Positions 1 to 24,267 of a DNA stretch of 64,000 nucleotides are shown here, piece by piece. This stretch comes from Equus caballus (Eukaryota > Chordata > Mammalia > Perissodactyla > Equidae): positions 21,266,001 through 21,330,000 of the forward strand of contig NC_091693.1 in assembly GCF_041296265.1 (NCBI RefSeq). The letters are read 5' to 3'. Both the position numbers and the translations under genes were made by a program. Each line of letters opens with the position of its first letter. The first letter of the stretch is position 1. Below the pieces are notes generated by a model. That model searched no databases and was not told where the DNA came from. It saw nothing but the letters and a program-made list of their open reading frames with translations.

Positions 1-183
1 ATCGGCTGGCCCAGTTACCATCCACTTCCCCAAAAGAGGAGGAGGAGGAGGAGATGTGTTGAAGGAGTCCAGACTCGAATTTCCTTGGACCCTGAATCTG
101 AGAGGTCAAAGAACTGACTGAGGCAAAGGAACTGGCCAGGGGCTGCTGCCAGAGCTTCAGGGGACTCCCCGTCTACTCACACC

Positions 184-215
184 ATGCCTTTGGCTCTGGT
201 CCTGCTCTCTGGAGG
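184..215 (+). other. Possible orphan signal-exon-like start in unit A
   Basis: ACC-ATG at 184 opens MPLALVLLSG and runs straight into a GTATGA donor-like site, which resembles a secreted-protein first exon. The paralogous place in unit C (about 25421) has lost the ATG. No partner exon could be found, so this may be chance. Confidence 0.15.
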
Positions 216-807
216 TATGAACTTACCTCCCAGACAACCGTGCTCCTCTTCCACTCCCAGAACACCTCTCCCACCCCCCCCCCAAAGAAATTCTTCACTC
301 CCTCCTCTGTCTCCCATGGCCCTGTCTGTCCTCCATGCTGGGTCATCCCTGACCACATCAGGCTGTGAATGTGTCTCTGTGCTCCCTACCGGCCCCAGCT
401 GTTGCTCCTCCAGGATGGGCCTCATCTAGCCCAGCCCCCCAGGACACTCTGCTCAACAGATGGGAGACAGGTGCCCAGGGAGCAGGAACAGCAACAGGCT
501 CAGCCAGCAAAGGGACCAGCACCAGCAGAGGCCTGTGGAGCCTGTCCTGTCCTGGGGAGAGGAGAGGAAGTGTGGTGGGGGTAAATTAAGAGCCCTGCAG
601 AGTCCAGAGCTGGTGCACAGAGGAGCAGCAGAGCTTCTGCCAGTTACCAAAACTTTCTCTTCCCTTTTCCCCTCCCATCCTCACAGTGGCCCCATCCTGC
701 AGACTGGCCACTGGCCACTGTGTGGTCTGTGTCCATGGTGAGTCAGACCAGGCTGCTCGGAGCACTTTACTAGTATGAACACGTTGAACCTTCTTGGTGA
801 CCCCACG

Positions 808-1193
808 TATTAGTCTGATCATGCTGCAATAACAAAATACCACTGATGGGGTGGCTTCAATAAGAGAAATGCACTTTCTCACAGCTCTAGAGGCTAGAAG
901 TCTGAGGCCAAAGTCTCGGCAGGACCAGCTCCTTCTGAGACCTCTCTCCTTGTCTTGCACACAGCCACATTCCCCTCCCTGTGTCTTCACTTGGTCTTCC
1001 CTCTGTGCATGTCCTAATCTCCTCTTCTTATAAGGGCACCAGTTCCATTGGATTAGGGCCCACCATAATGACCTCATTTAGCTTAATTACGCATTTAAAG
1101 GCCCTATCAGACAGACAGTCCCATTCAGGGGTATTGGGGGTTAGGGCTTCAACATATGAATTTTGAGGGGGAGCACAATTCAGCCCATAATGC
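808..1193 (-). mobile_element. MLT1-type solo LTR (ERVL-MaLR fossil), unit A
   Basis: Reverse orientation: begins TTAGTCTGATCATGCTGC and ends near the CAGCCCATAATG segment, the two diagnostic ends of the MaLR MLT1 LTR. No internal genes. Ancient; shared with unit C. Confidence 0.75.
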
Positions 1194-2225
1194 CATGTGA
1201 GCATAGTCACCTGGCTGTGCACAGAGTGGTTAAGCCCCTTCCCAAGGCAGCACAGCAAGTGTTAGGGAGCCAGTCTCAAGCCCAGGTCCATTCAGCGGCA
1301 GAACCCATACCCCTGACACCTTCACTGGAGGCCTCAGATGAGGAAGCCACAGGGAAATCTTGACCACCAGTTGCTTCTTAGTGAGGTGGGACTCAGAACA
1401 ACCACTGAGGAATGGGCAGGGCCAGACCCTTGATCTGCAGGATGGCCACAGCTGCATCTGCAGAAAATGCCCACTTCTGTCCTCGTATTGGATTCTCCCA
1501 CAGACAAGGACCAAGGATTGGGATCCCTCCATGTGACCAATGAGAAAACTGAGGCTTGGAGGGGAAAAAGACCAGACCCCCTACCTCCAAAGCCAGGGTT
1601 TCCCTAAACTCATGCTGTGCTGTCATCTTGCTCCAAATGCCTTGTTGTCAGGCCTGGCCTGTGCAGTCTACACCAGGGGTGCCTGGAGCAGGGGGCTGTG
1701 ATCAGGTCAGGAAGCCCCAGGACCATGTGTGGGGACACCTCATGCCCCCTTGGAAGCCTGATCCCGTTCACTGTGGCCATTTACACCTGGGAGCTCGCCT
1801 TCTGGCTGCACAGAGCAATAAGCTTCCTACAAGCCCCTGCCTGCACTTCCACCATCACACACTGTCCCAACAGGAGCTGGAAGGGCCTGGGGTTGCTCTG
1901 CCTCCTCAAGTGTTGGAGACGTTCTCAAGGACCGAGAGAAAGTCTATCCAATTGTCCCCTTTGACTCCACTCCCCTGAAAGGAGTAGATGCTTGAGATGC
2001 AGTTGTGTTCATTCATTGACTAATCATCACTTCTTTCACCCGGTGTTGGGGGCACTCTTCCCCATCTTTCTCACCTCAAGGTTCCCCTGCAGCCTCCTTC
2101 TGAGCCCCATACCTGGTGGGACTGAGCCAATGGGACATCTAGAAGGTGTAATTGGCCAGGTAGTGCTTGCTTTCCTGGGGTGGAATGTGGGGCACGAGGG
2201 ACAGGCTGGTGAAAATCTCAAATGT
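1194..2225. other. Non-coding paralogous stretch with MIR remnant
   Basis: No exon is recognised. A reverse MIR remnant lies at about 1535-1630 (GAGAAAACTGAGGCTTGGAG). The remainder is unique sequence shared with units B (from about 1740) and C. Short open frames here have no recognisable protein similarity. Confidence 0.55.
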
Positions 2226-2620
2226 CTGTCGATAAGTGAATAAATAAAAGATTACAGGATATCCACGTAATGGAATACTACTTAGTAATCAGACGCTATG
2301 AACTAAAGAACCGTGCAACTTGATCTATTTCAAAAATAGTATCTTGAGTGAGAGAATCTAAACACAAATGAGTACATTTCTAGGAAATTCTCAAATAGAT
2401 AAAGTTAATTCACCAAGATAGAGAGTTTATCAGTGGTTACCAGGGGTGGACGTGGGGGCAATGAGCTGCACATAGGTGTGGGTTATCTTTTTTGGGGTAA
2501 TGGAAACGTCTATCTCCTGATTGTGGGGTCATAATCTGGCTGTATATGTGTGTCAAAATCCATAAATGTAAATTTCAAGTGGGTACATTTTATTTTATGT
2601 AAATTATAAGGTTCCTTAAA
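2226..2620 (+). mobile_element. L1M 3'-end fragment, unit A
   Basis: Reads as a sense-strand old L1 3' end: GGAATACTACTTAGTAATCAG, then TCAGTGGTTACCAGGGGTGG, then GTCAAAATCCATAAATG and TGTAAATTATA. Its duplicate in unit C is at 27432-27838. Confidence 0.7.
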
Positions 2621-12593
<9,973 letters not shown>

Positions 12594-12754
12594 AGGACCC
12601 AGTGAGGAACCAATGGGAGCATCAGGCTCAGCCAGAGCATCCATATCCCCTACAGGAAGTGGGGTCCAAATTCAGGTTCTTGGAAACTTAACATCCCCAT
12701 AGGCAATAGGTTTATAAACTATTGTATGTTAGTCTCCTGCTATCCTGGAACTAC

Positions 12755-12965
12755 TTCAGGCTTTGCAATCAGAGAGACCTGGGATCTAATCCATGCTCTC
12801 TTATTTATTAAGAGGAAAACATCAGGGAAGCCACCCTACCTTTCCACGTCTAGCTTTGCTGCTTTGTGAAATGGATGTAAGTCCTACCTCTCAGGGTTGC
12901 TGTGAGGATTAAATAAAAGTACATATGGGAAACACCCAGCAGAAGTCCTGGCACATTGTGAGAGT
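12755..12965 (+). mobile_element. MIR SINE in the 3'UTR of the CD33-like gene
   Basis: AGAGACCTGGGATCTAATCC, GTGAAATGGATGTAAGTCC, CTCTCAGGGTTGCTGTGAGG and CCTGGCACATTG match a sense MIR. It contains the first canonical AATAAA downstream of the stop codon. Confidence 0.75.
12912..12917 (+). terminator. Candidate poly(A) signal of the CD33-like gene
   Basis: AATAAA 319 bp after the stop codon, the first canonical hexamer in the 3' flank. It lies within the MIR. Transcript data are needed to prove use. Confidence 0.55.
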
Positions 12966-13311
12966 TGGGTGCATACTGGTCCCTTCTCCCTTGAACAGAA
13001 AGTCCATAGTGACATTTCAACCAGAGGTCGGGTGTGCTCTGTCCCAAACACCACATCAGCCACATGTCAGTTCACTCTCTACTCAAAGCCCTCCCGTGGA
13101 TCCCCTCCCTGACTTGACCTCCAGCATCACCTCTCTCCACTCCTGAATCTTCCCTTTCTATCCTCCCTGCCTCCTACTAGTCCTACAATGAGAAAAATCA
13201 GATATCAGTGTTTAGAAAATTTCCTAAAACTCACGGATGACTGTAATTAAAATACTTACCTATCTCCTCAGCTCAAAAGAATAATTTACAAGCTTCTCAG
13301 TTTGACATTCT

Positions 13312-14975
13312 AAGTCAGGGTCAGGAAACTTTTTTAAAAAGAATCTGGTAGCAAATATTTTGGGTTTTACAAGCTGTGTGGTCTCTATCACAGCTATTCA
13401 ACTCCATGCTTTAGCACAAGAGCAGTCACAGAAGACTGCAAATAAATTAACGTGACTTTGTTCCAACAAAATTTTACATACAAAGAACAAAGCTGGAGGC
13501 ATCACAATCCCTGACTTCAAAACATACTACAAAGCTACAGTCATCAAAACAGCATGGTATGGGTACAAAAACAGGTGCATAGATCAATGGAACAGAATTT
13601 AAAGACCAGAAATAAAACCACACATCCATGGACAGCTAATCTTCAACAAAGGAGCTGAGGGCATACAATCGAGAAAAGAAAGTCTTTTCAACAAATGGTG
13701 CTGGGAAAACTGGAAAGCCACATGTAAAAGAATGAAAATTGACCATTCTTTTTCACCATTCACAAAAATAAACTCAAAATGGATCAAAGACCTAAAGGTA
13801 AGACCTGAAACCATAAAGCTTCTAGAAGAAAATATAGGCAGTACACTTTGACATCAGTATTAAAAGGATTTTTTCAGATACCATGTCTTCTCAGACAAGG
13901 GACAAAATAGAAAGAATAAACAAATAAGACTTCATTGGCTAAAGAGCTTCTTCAAGGCAAGGGAAAGCAGGGTTGAAATAAAAAACAACCCACCGATTGG
14001 GAAAAATATTTGCAAGTCATATATACAACAAAGGGTTAATCTCCATATATAAAGAACTCACACAACTCAACAGCAAAAAATCAAACAACCCAATCAAAAA
14101 ATGGGCAGGAGACATGAACAAACATTCCTCTAAAGAAGATATATGGATGGCCAATAGGCACATGAAAAGATGTTCATCATCACTGATCATCAGGGAAATG
14201 CAAATCAAAACTACACTAAGATATCACCTTACACCCATTAGAATGGCAAAAATAACCAAAGCAAATAGTAACAAATGTTGGAGAGGTTGTGAAGAAAAAG
14301 GAACCCTCATACACTGCTGGTGGGAATGCAAACTGGTGCAGCCACTATGGAAAACAGTATGGAGATTCCTCAAAAAATTAAAAATAGAACTACCATACGA
14401 TCCAGCTATCCCACTACTGGGTATCTACCCAAAGAGCTTGAAGTCAGCAATTCCAAAAGTCCCATGCACCCCTATGTTCGTTGCAGCATTATTTACAATA
14501 GGCAAGATGTGGAAGCAACCTAAGTGCCCATCAATTGATGATTGGATAAAGAAGATATGGTGTGTGTATATATATTATATATATATATAATAGAATACTA
14601 CTCAGCCATAAAAAAGAATAAAATCGTCCCATTTATAACAACACGGATGGACCTTGAGGGTATTATGCTAAGCGAAATGAGCCAGATAGAAAAGGACAAT
14701 CTCTGTATGACTCCACTCACATGTGGAAGTTGAGCATGTGGACAAAGAGAACAGATTTAGCGGCTACCAGGGGAAAGGTGGGGTGGGGTGTGGGCACGAA
14801 GGGTGAAGTGGTGCACCTACAACAGGACTGACAAACAATAATGTACAACTGAAATTTCGCAAGGTTGTAAACTATCATAAACTCAATAAAAATTTAAAAA
14901 TAAAATAAAATAAAAAATTTTATATACAAAGGTGGGCAACCCGTGGACTATAGTTTTCTGATATCTATTCTAGGT
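13312..14975 (+). mobile_element. hAT-type MER element split by an L1 insertion
   Basis: The left part 13312-13487 (CAGGGTCAGGAAACTTTTTT, AAATATTTTGGGTTTTACAA, GTTCCAACAAAATTTTA) and the right part about 14913-14975 (GTGGGCAACCCGTGGACTAT) together form a Charlie/MER5-like non-autonomous DNA transposon. The L1 at 13488 interrupts it. Confidence 0.6.
13488..14912 (+). mobile_element. 5'-truncated L1 (ORF2 C-terminus and 3'UTR)
   Basis: Starts inside ORF2 (GCTGGAGGCATCACAATCCC) and includes the C-terminal frame 13997-14590 with [19 protein letters not shown], then a 3'UTR and an A-rich tail. Near-identical flanks, AAATTTTACATACAAAG on the left and AAATTTTATATACAAAG on the right, are target-site duplications (one mismatch). 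A lineage-specific, moderately young insertion. Confidence 0.85.
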
Positions 14976-17900
14976 TGTTCTTTATCTCACCCTGCCTACT
15001 TCTCTGTTGCCATAGGTAACCCATAAATCCCTCAAGTCTTTCACTAAGTATATGTATTTTGATGAATTCCTCACTATCTTTGTGCATCCACGTCGTTCCT
15101 CCAGGAAGGCCCATCACCATGTTATCATCTGGCTAACACCTTCTTATCCTTCAAAATGAGTTGAGAAACATATGTCTTGGTTGTAAAGGTAAAGGGAAGC
15201 AGGAGCTCATATTCTTCCTCCCAGAAAAACCTAATATTTAATTTTAATAAAAATCAGTTGAAACGAAAAGAGCCCAAAATTCACTAACAGCATTCAACCT
15301 GTCACAGAGAGGAAACCTTATGACATAAGTTCATAAAAAGACACATATAAACAATACGGAGATTCTGATGTGGTGTAACACATGCCTGATGCTTAACTTC
15401 CTCCTGCCCTACATCCAGAAAGGAGAGGTGGGTCAGACTTCTGTTTATGACAATATCAGGGTGAGTCATATGTTTCAACCCATGTATTGAAAATGTTAAA
15501 AATTCACAGACCTACAATCCAGACCACACGGCATCGACCCATTGTCCCCTGCTTTTCCCCTCTATTCACAACTGTAAATCCTGTAAATGGTGCAAGACAT
15601 AACCAAAGGAGAATTCTGGAAGGTGGTAAGAAGGTGGTGAGCTGATTTAGGACCCCAGGACTGGAGGAACAATACAAGCAGGGCATCTCGGTCCCCCACC
15701 CAATAGAGTCAGGACACTCAGACTCACCGTTTCCCAAATACTGGCTGAGAAAAGGAGGCAGCCAGGCAGGCTCATCCCTCTCCTGGATGAAAGGATAACC
15801 CCTCTGACTATATTAGTTGAGTCCTACACCACCAGCGAGGGGGATCCATTGGAGCCAGAAATAAGTGTCCAGGAGGCAGTTACCTTCCCCTCATACCCGA
15901 CACTATCCTCTCCTGCCCAGAGGCGCTGGGGCAGGTGGACAGAATGGAAGAAAGGGATCGAAGCACAGTGTCTGATACTCCTGACTCTGACACTCAGTAT
16001 TCTCCTTGGTCCGATGTGAAGACTAGCCTCCTCACTCTCATAGTTCTTGTTTATTTTGTTTTGGTGAAGCTGGCATGAAGCAAGCTATTTAAAGTAGCAG
16101 TACAGATGTTGGTAAACAGAGCACCTGAGCAAGAACATCCCCTTGCCAAGAGGCTGAGCCAGGAATCAGATAGACATTGTCCACAGGAGGCACAATGCGT
16201 GAGAGGGGACAGGGGAGGTGGGAGAAGGAGCAGAGAGAGGAGACCAGCACCACCCACTCCTGATTGTCTGCTCCTCCCCTGGTTCCATCCATCCCCGACT
16301 TCTTTGCCCTCCTGGCCCCAAACTGGGACCATAAGCCGCTTCTCAGGCCCATCCGCAGAGCTGGGAGCTACCTAAGCTCAATCAAGTCCCTGTTTCAGCA
16401 CCACGGACAGCACCAGATCCCCGCAGCCTGGGTCTCCCCAGGGGTCACAGTGCCACCTGGTGGATGGAGCCTCGTGGGCGGCTAAACATTCACCAGCCAC
16501 CCATGCAGAGTGGGAGGAGCTTGGGGAAGGATCCGGTCACTTCCTAGGTCAATGACGCTGGTCAGGGGTATGCAGGACCTTCCAGTGTGTGCCGCCATCC
16601 TCAGATTGAGGGATGGAGTGCTGTCCTGAGGTGAGGATGGTTTAGCCAGGAGTGTCCCCAGTAACTGGATGGAATAACAAAGCCAGTCCGAGGGCATCAT
16701 TGATTAGAAAGCATTAATCCCTCACTTAGGGGGTCACTATGTTATTATACAGCTGTTGGAAGGCCTTAAGAGAAATAAGCATTCCTTTTAATTTTGTAGC
16801 TGTCCCCCTATCCAGCCTGAACAACTGCAGGAATGCTTTCTGTCTTTCTCCATCCGAGTTGATTTTCACTTTCAGTCTGGGACAGATTTTTCCTTTTTCC
16901 ACGTTTTCTCACATTTCTGTCTGGAGCCTTCTGGTCTCTCACTAGTTGGTCTCAGCCTCTCCATGGCTCCCACCCTATATCTGACCAGACACTTCCTGCA
17001 GTTACTAGCCCAGGCTGTCCTGAGCCCCAGAGTCATGAAGCGGCAGGAAGTCTGCGTCCTAATACAGCTGGAAACAGGAACTTCACGCCCTCCCGAAATT
17101 CCCCTAATGTGTGCCCCTCTGTCAGTCCTGACCCTGCTCAGGTGTCCCCACTGGGAGCTGGCTTTCTCCTCCCCTGCGGCCTCTCCAGGATCTGCTACAT
17201 CAGGCAATCAGAGTCCTCTCCAGGTAACCCCATATCTCAGTTTCCCAACACCAGAACATTGCTCGCCAGCTCATCACCCCCAAAGCCTGCATTCTTCAGG
17301 GCTCTGACCTCACTCCTGTTTTTTGTGGTAAGGTTGGGGCCTCAGAAAAGGAGGGATGAGAAAATCTTGAGCCCCATTACCCCTCTGGAAAGGGGAAGAT
17401 CCTGCATATGGGAGCTCTAAAGGAAAGGGCATACATGGGGATACCATGATCATTGTCTACCAAACCTCTCTCCGCATCCCCAACGCACCCCTGCACATCA
17501 GGGAAGCACTTTGCTGAGCGGGCCCTGCCCCTACACAGAGAAACAAACTAACGAACTTGTTCACCTCTCACTTCCGGGCTCCCAAACTCTTCTCTGTGGT
17601 TGTGAGTGAAGAGATGGAGGGAGAGGAAAGATACATACACGTAAGTTTCTTTACCAAAATTAAAGCAATGCATTATGCAAGAGCCTGCTACTTGTGTATT
17701 TACCTGATGTAGACTTGGGAAGCCTGTCATTGGGCACATATCCATCCCCTGCTATGTAAGTTATCATTACTGTGTGCAAAGCAAGTCTACAGTGCTTGTG
17801 AGAGACGCACATTCTTGTCTCTAAGGACTCACTTTCTATAGTTGGAACTTAACTACACAGTTAAGGAGACTTGTCTTCTCACCTGCTCTCTGCCCAACTC

Positions 17901-18990
17901 CAGTCTGTGCTACACAGAGAAGCCAGAGTAAATTCTAAAAACCCAATGGTGTCCCTTTTCTGCTTCTAACTCTCCAGTGCCTCTCACTTGCTAAAATGGA
18001 AATAGCCCAAAGCCTTTAAATTGAGCCCAGGTGTTACATGGTCCTCCTTCTTTGATCCATAGGGACCTGTATCTAGTGCCTAGAACACACTGCAAACCAA
18101 AAAGCCAACACATGCTCAGAAGCACAAGTACACACAAATTTGTTCATTTATTTTATCAAAGGATAATTTTTTTAAAAGGTAACATCATGGCTCATACAGA
18201 TATAAAATTAACGCGTGTTAAAGATTTTCTTATTGTGATATAAAAACACATAACATGGGACCTACACTCTCCAGTAACTTTTAAGTGTAGAGTGTCATTA
18301 ACCATAGACACTGTGTTGTGCAGCAGAGCTCTAGAACTTTTTCCTCTTGCATGACTGAAATTTATATCCATTGAATGGAAATTCCCCATTTTATTTAACT
18401 CAAAAAGGGAAAACCAGACAGAAATGGAGGAAGCACAAATGTATACGGAGTAAAGGGATGTTGAATTGAATTTGCGAATGCATGTGAAACTGGCTAGGTG
18501 TGGGGATTCAAGTGGCCCCACAGCAGACAGAATGTGCATGTCTGTGGTCATGAACCATTTGCATTGCTATTAATTATCCACAAATTACAGCATTGCAAAA
18601 TACTTCAAAGGCAATAAAATGCTAGAATCAGATAACTCTGGGAGGATGTGCTCTAAAGAATGCGCAGTTTTCCATGGAGACAGTCAGTCATTTCAGTTCG
18701 CTTATCCCAAATTTCCTTGCAATTCATAAAGCAAATATTTACTGATCACCTAATCTACGCCAAGCATTCTTCTATGCAAAGTGGCTTCAGCAGTAAATGG
18801 AAGATATACAAAATCCTTTGTGAAGCTTACATTTTAATGGTGGGAGAGACTGGCAAAGAATAATTAAGTAGATTATATGCTTATTATATTGACTGGTGAT
18901 AAGGAGTCTGGAGATAAATGAAACAGGAAAGGTTATATAGGGAATATGGGATGGATCCTACTGTTCAATATGTTGTCCATGGCCATTACC
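14976..18990. other. 4 kb without a recognised gene
   Basis: No exon was recognised on either strand. Weak old-repeat similarity occurs at about 17900-18090 (TTCTGCTTCTAACTCTCCAG) and 18700-18960 (CAAATATTTACTGATCACCT, GAAGCTTACATTTTAATGG), probably L2-like. Open frames near 16.1-17.4 kb lack domain similarity. Confidence 0.4.
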
Positions 18991-18994
18991 ACTG

Positions 18995-19360
18995 AGAAAC
19001 TGACATTTGAGTATGCACACGTACGCACACACACAATAGGCATTTATACAGACACACATACACTCAGCTCAGACACACAAAGACCATAGACACACATATA
19101 TACACACAGACACATAAACACTTCAAATATACACACAGACACACACCTCAGACAGGCACACAAAAACTACAAACACAGACACATACAGACAGACACACAG
19201 GCCAAAGAAACACACACACATGCATCGCAGACACACACACAGAAACAAAATGCAGACGCACACACCACAGATACACAAACTACAGACACAAACACACACA
19301 TATACATAGACACACATGCCACAGACACACTCACACAATAGACACACAAAATGAGACATC
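18995..19360 (+). repeat. Degenerate ACAGACACAC-rich satellite-like tract
   Basis: About 360 bp made of CACACA, CAGACACAC, CATAGACACAC and CCACAGACACA words. The apparent cysteine/valine-rich open frames on the minus strand are products of this repeat, not a protein gene. Confidence 0.85.
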
Positions 19361-19959
19361 GGCCATTGGCTCACTGGGAAGACTGGGGCCCTGGTTCTCA
19401 GACCAACTAGAACCAATGTCCCAGCAGAAGATGAAGGTCAGGGATGTCCCGTGACTCTGGGCCACTTTCTACAATTTGGGCGACGTTTTCAGTGTCATAA
19501 CCCACCTGCCCTGTCCATTGCTGTCACCATCCATCTGCCCCTGCTGCCCATGCTCCAGTGGACCCTGTGGCCTCACCGTCCTGGCTGCTGACCCGTGCCT
19601 GGAGCAGCATTGTGTCCACACTCAGAGTGACCACTGGGGAATGGACAGGAAGGTGGGATTGTCGCTCGGCCTTTGGAAGGACTGAGACATGAAGGCAGGA
19701 CAGATGAGAAGGGAAGTGAACTCACCTGAGAGGAGTGGGGAGCAAAGAAGCAGAGCAAAGAAGAGTGGGCTCTGGGGTGACAGCAGTGTGGGAGGCCCAG
19801 GTGCTAAGTGGCTTCTGTCCCTGGGGCTCCCCCTTGGCCCTGCTGTGAGGATCCCGTGGGGGTGGGAGTGGAGATCATGGGACACTAAGGGACCCCTCAC
19901 AGGTGTCTGGAAAGCCCTTCCCCTGCTCCTGGGCTCGTCTCAGCCCCGATGGAACTTCC
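19361..19959. other. Unique sequence upstream of unit B
   Basis: No gene or known repeat recognised. GC-rich sequence leading into the flank of pseudogene B. Confidence 0.4.
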
Positions 19960-21949
<1,990 letters not shown>

Positions 21950-22315
21950 GGTGCAATCTCTCCTCTCTTGGGGCTGTGGTGGAAGTGGGATGGGTCTGTC
22001 TACTCCCTTCAGAGCGGAGCTGGGGTTCAGAACACAGACGGGAGAAAGGCTCAGGCCAGGTGTGGGGACAGCAGAGGTGGGAAGACCCCCACTTGCTCAT
22101 CAACTTGCAAACTGGTCTCACCGCACCAATGACCCTGCTCTCAGGGGGTTTGCGTGGCCTCTTCCACGTCCAATGGATGTGCTGTCCCCATGCCAGGGAC
22201 ACATCCTTGCCCCAAAGCCAGCCTTCATTCTCCGTAGGATCTGGACCCCGCCTCTTCCTCCAGCCTCCCTGGATCATGTCAAGGCTAGTGTTTAAAATAG
22301 TAAGCATGAAGTGTG

Positions 22316-22688
22316 CCTTAGTCTGCTCAGGCTGCCATTACAAAATACCCCAGACTGTGTGGTTTATACAACAGGAATTTATTTCCCACAGTTCTGGAGG
22401 TTGGAAGTCCAAGACTAGGGTGCCTGCTATTTGGTTCCTGGTGAGGACACTCTTCCTGCCTTCTAAACAGCTACCTTCTGGCTGTGTCCTCACAGGGCTG
22501 AGAGCCAGCCCCCTGGTGTCTCTTTTTATAAGGGCACCAATGTCATCATGAGGGCCCCACTCTCATGACCTCATCTGACCCCAATCACCTCCCAAAGGCC
22601 CATCATCCAGATAGCTCCAAATACCATCACACTGGGAGTTAGGGTTTTGACATAAGAATTAGGTAGAAATGCAATTCACTCCCTAGCA
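22316..22688 (-). mobile_element. MLT1-type solo LTR (ERVL-MaLR fossil)
   Basis: CTTAGTCTGCTCAGGCTGCC, then CAGTTCTGGAGGTTGGAAGT, then GGGAGTTAGGGTTTTGACAT and GCAATTCACTCCCTAGC: a reverse MLT1 LTR. It truncates recognisable similarity of pseudogene B. Confidence 0.75.
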
Positions 22689-22789
22689 AAACTAAGTAAG
22701 AATAAATCGGTATTCAGAACCCTGTGTACCTCCCTCTTGGTTATCATCCCAAATATGACCTATGCATATACACTTAAAATCACACACGT

Positions 22790-23022
22790 GGGGCCGGCCC
22801 CGTGGCCAAGTGGTTAAGTTTGTGCGCTCCACTTAGGCGGCCCCTGGTTTTGCTGGTTCGGATCCTGGGTGCGGAGGTAGCACCACTCATCAAGCCACGC
22901 TGAGGCAGCATCCCACATCCCACATCCCACAACTAGAAGGGCCCACAATTAAAAATATACAACTATGTGCCAGGGGGCTTTGGGGAGAAAAGGTAAGAAT
23001 AAAATCTTAAAAAAAAAATCAC
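22790..23022 (+). mobile_element. ERE2-type tRNA-derived SINE
   Basis: GGGGCCGGCCCCGTGGCCAA head, GGTTCGGATCC B-box-like site, ACAACTAGAAGGGCCCACAA body, GGGGGCTTTGGGGAGAAAAG and an A-rich tail. Flanked by AAAATCACA repeats. Confidence 0.9.
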
Positions 23023-23059
23023 AGTCGTATGTACACGTCATACTATACGTGCTGCTTTG

Positions 23060-23660
23060 TATCTTTACTATTATTTTTAATAAGCTTTTCATACAGAATT
23101 TTGTATTTACGTAGTATAGGGAATTTCCTTAATCTTTTACCCAGCTTCTCTTGTTGTTAAAATCTGACATCACCTTAGTACATTTGTTACAACTGAGGAA
23201 GTGACATTGGTTCTATTCTATGAACGAAACTCGCCTTTTTCTCACACTCAGTCTGTCTTGGAGATCCTTCTGCATCAGTACATAGGAAACCTTCTCCATT
23301 CTTACTGATGACTCCATGGTTTTCCAATTGGAAGTTTATTATACTATAAGGTATTTAATTGGTCCCCCGTTGGTGAAAAATTATGGTATTTCCAGTCTTC
23401 TGCTCAGACAAATGATATTGTCATGAATAACTTGTACAAACATTCCTCACATGTGTGTGTGTCTGTCAGATAATTTTCCAGAGGAGAAAGTCTTGAATCA
23501 AAGGGTGTGTGTGTAATTTCTACAGATGTTGTCAAGTCCCACTGCATAGAGATGGTTCTGATGCATGCCCACCTGCAATGTGCCCACTTCCCTGATGAAG
23601 ATGTGCAACCTCGCTGACATCCTAAGTGGATTCACTGTCATTTTAAGTTGCAATTTTATT
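23060..23660 (-). mobile_element. Old L1-type fragment
   Basis: TCATGAATAACTTGTACAAA, TCTTGAATCAAAGGGTGTG and GATGTTGTCAAGTCCCACTG resemble old L1M 3' sequence. Degraded, so the family call is tentative. 23660-24267 holds nothing recognised. Confidence 0.4.
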
Positions 23661-24267
23661 TTATGCATTATGTTTAAGAATGATTTGTACTTCTTTGCTG
23701 TCTTTTTCTTAATTATTTGAAGAAGCTCTGTTCATATGAAGGCCATCAGCTGTGTTTTAGTTGAAATGATTGATTTCCGGTCTATTGATGGCATTTTGAC
23801 TTAGCAAGTGGTGATTTTGCCAGGGAAAAACATACATTTTTCTTCTGAGTGGCTTTTAGTGGTGTAATGGTGTTGGCTCTGAAGGTTTGGCAAGAACTAA
23901 TCGTGTCCATCTTTTCCCAAGTCTGGGTTCAGTGGCCTCAAACTGGGTGCTTGAAATGGGCCAAAGTGGGAGTATTTACACCAAGGAAATTGGTAAATGT
24001 TACAGGTCAGGACTCCCCCCACCCCCACCCTAAGTAAGCTGGCAGTTAAACATTTACGAGTAAACCACTGGTTGCATTTGTCAATATTTTCTTTCCTCCC
24101 TCTGACTTACCACCTTTCTAATCTGGTTTTTTAAATCTCCCATAATTTCTTCTGCTGGCCTCACATACGAACACTTCCCAACACACTCATTCTCTTAAAC
24201 CTCACAGCACGAGTTATTTTCCCATGAGCATACATGGTCATTACACACCCCAGGTACAGTTGCAACC

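Noticed and set aside
1617-1964. 115-codon frame resembling a membrane protein fragment (AIYTWELAFWL)
   Set aside because: Briefly considered as a LIM2-like exon, but the reading is not kept in units B and C and there are no splice sites to support it.
15400-15470. Short tyrosine-motif-like exon (SVYDNI followed by a GTGAGT)
   Set aside because: Could be an immunoreceptor tail exon by eye, but no acceptor-phase partner or Siglec similarity was found; too short to support.
19123-19416. Cysteine/valine-rich minus-strand protein
   Set aside because: Translation of the ACAGACACAC-rich simple repeat.
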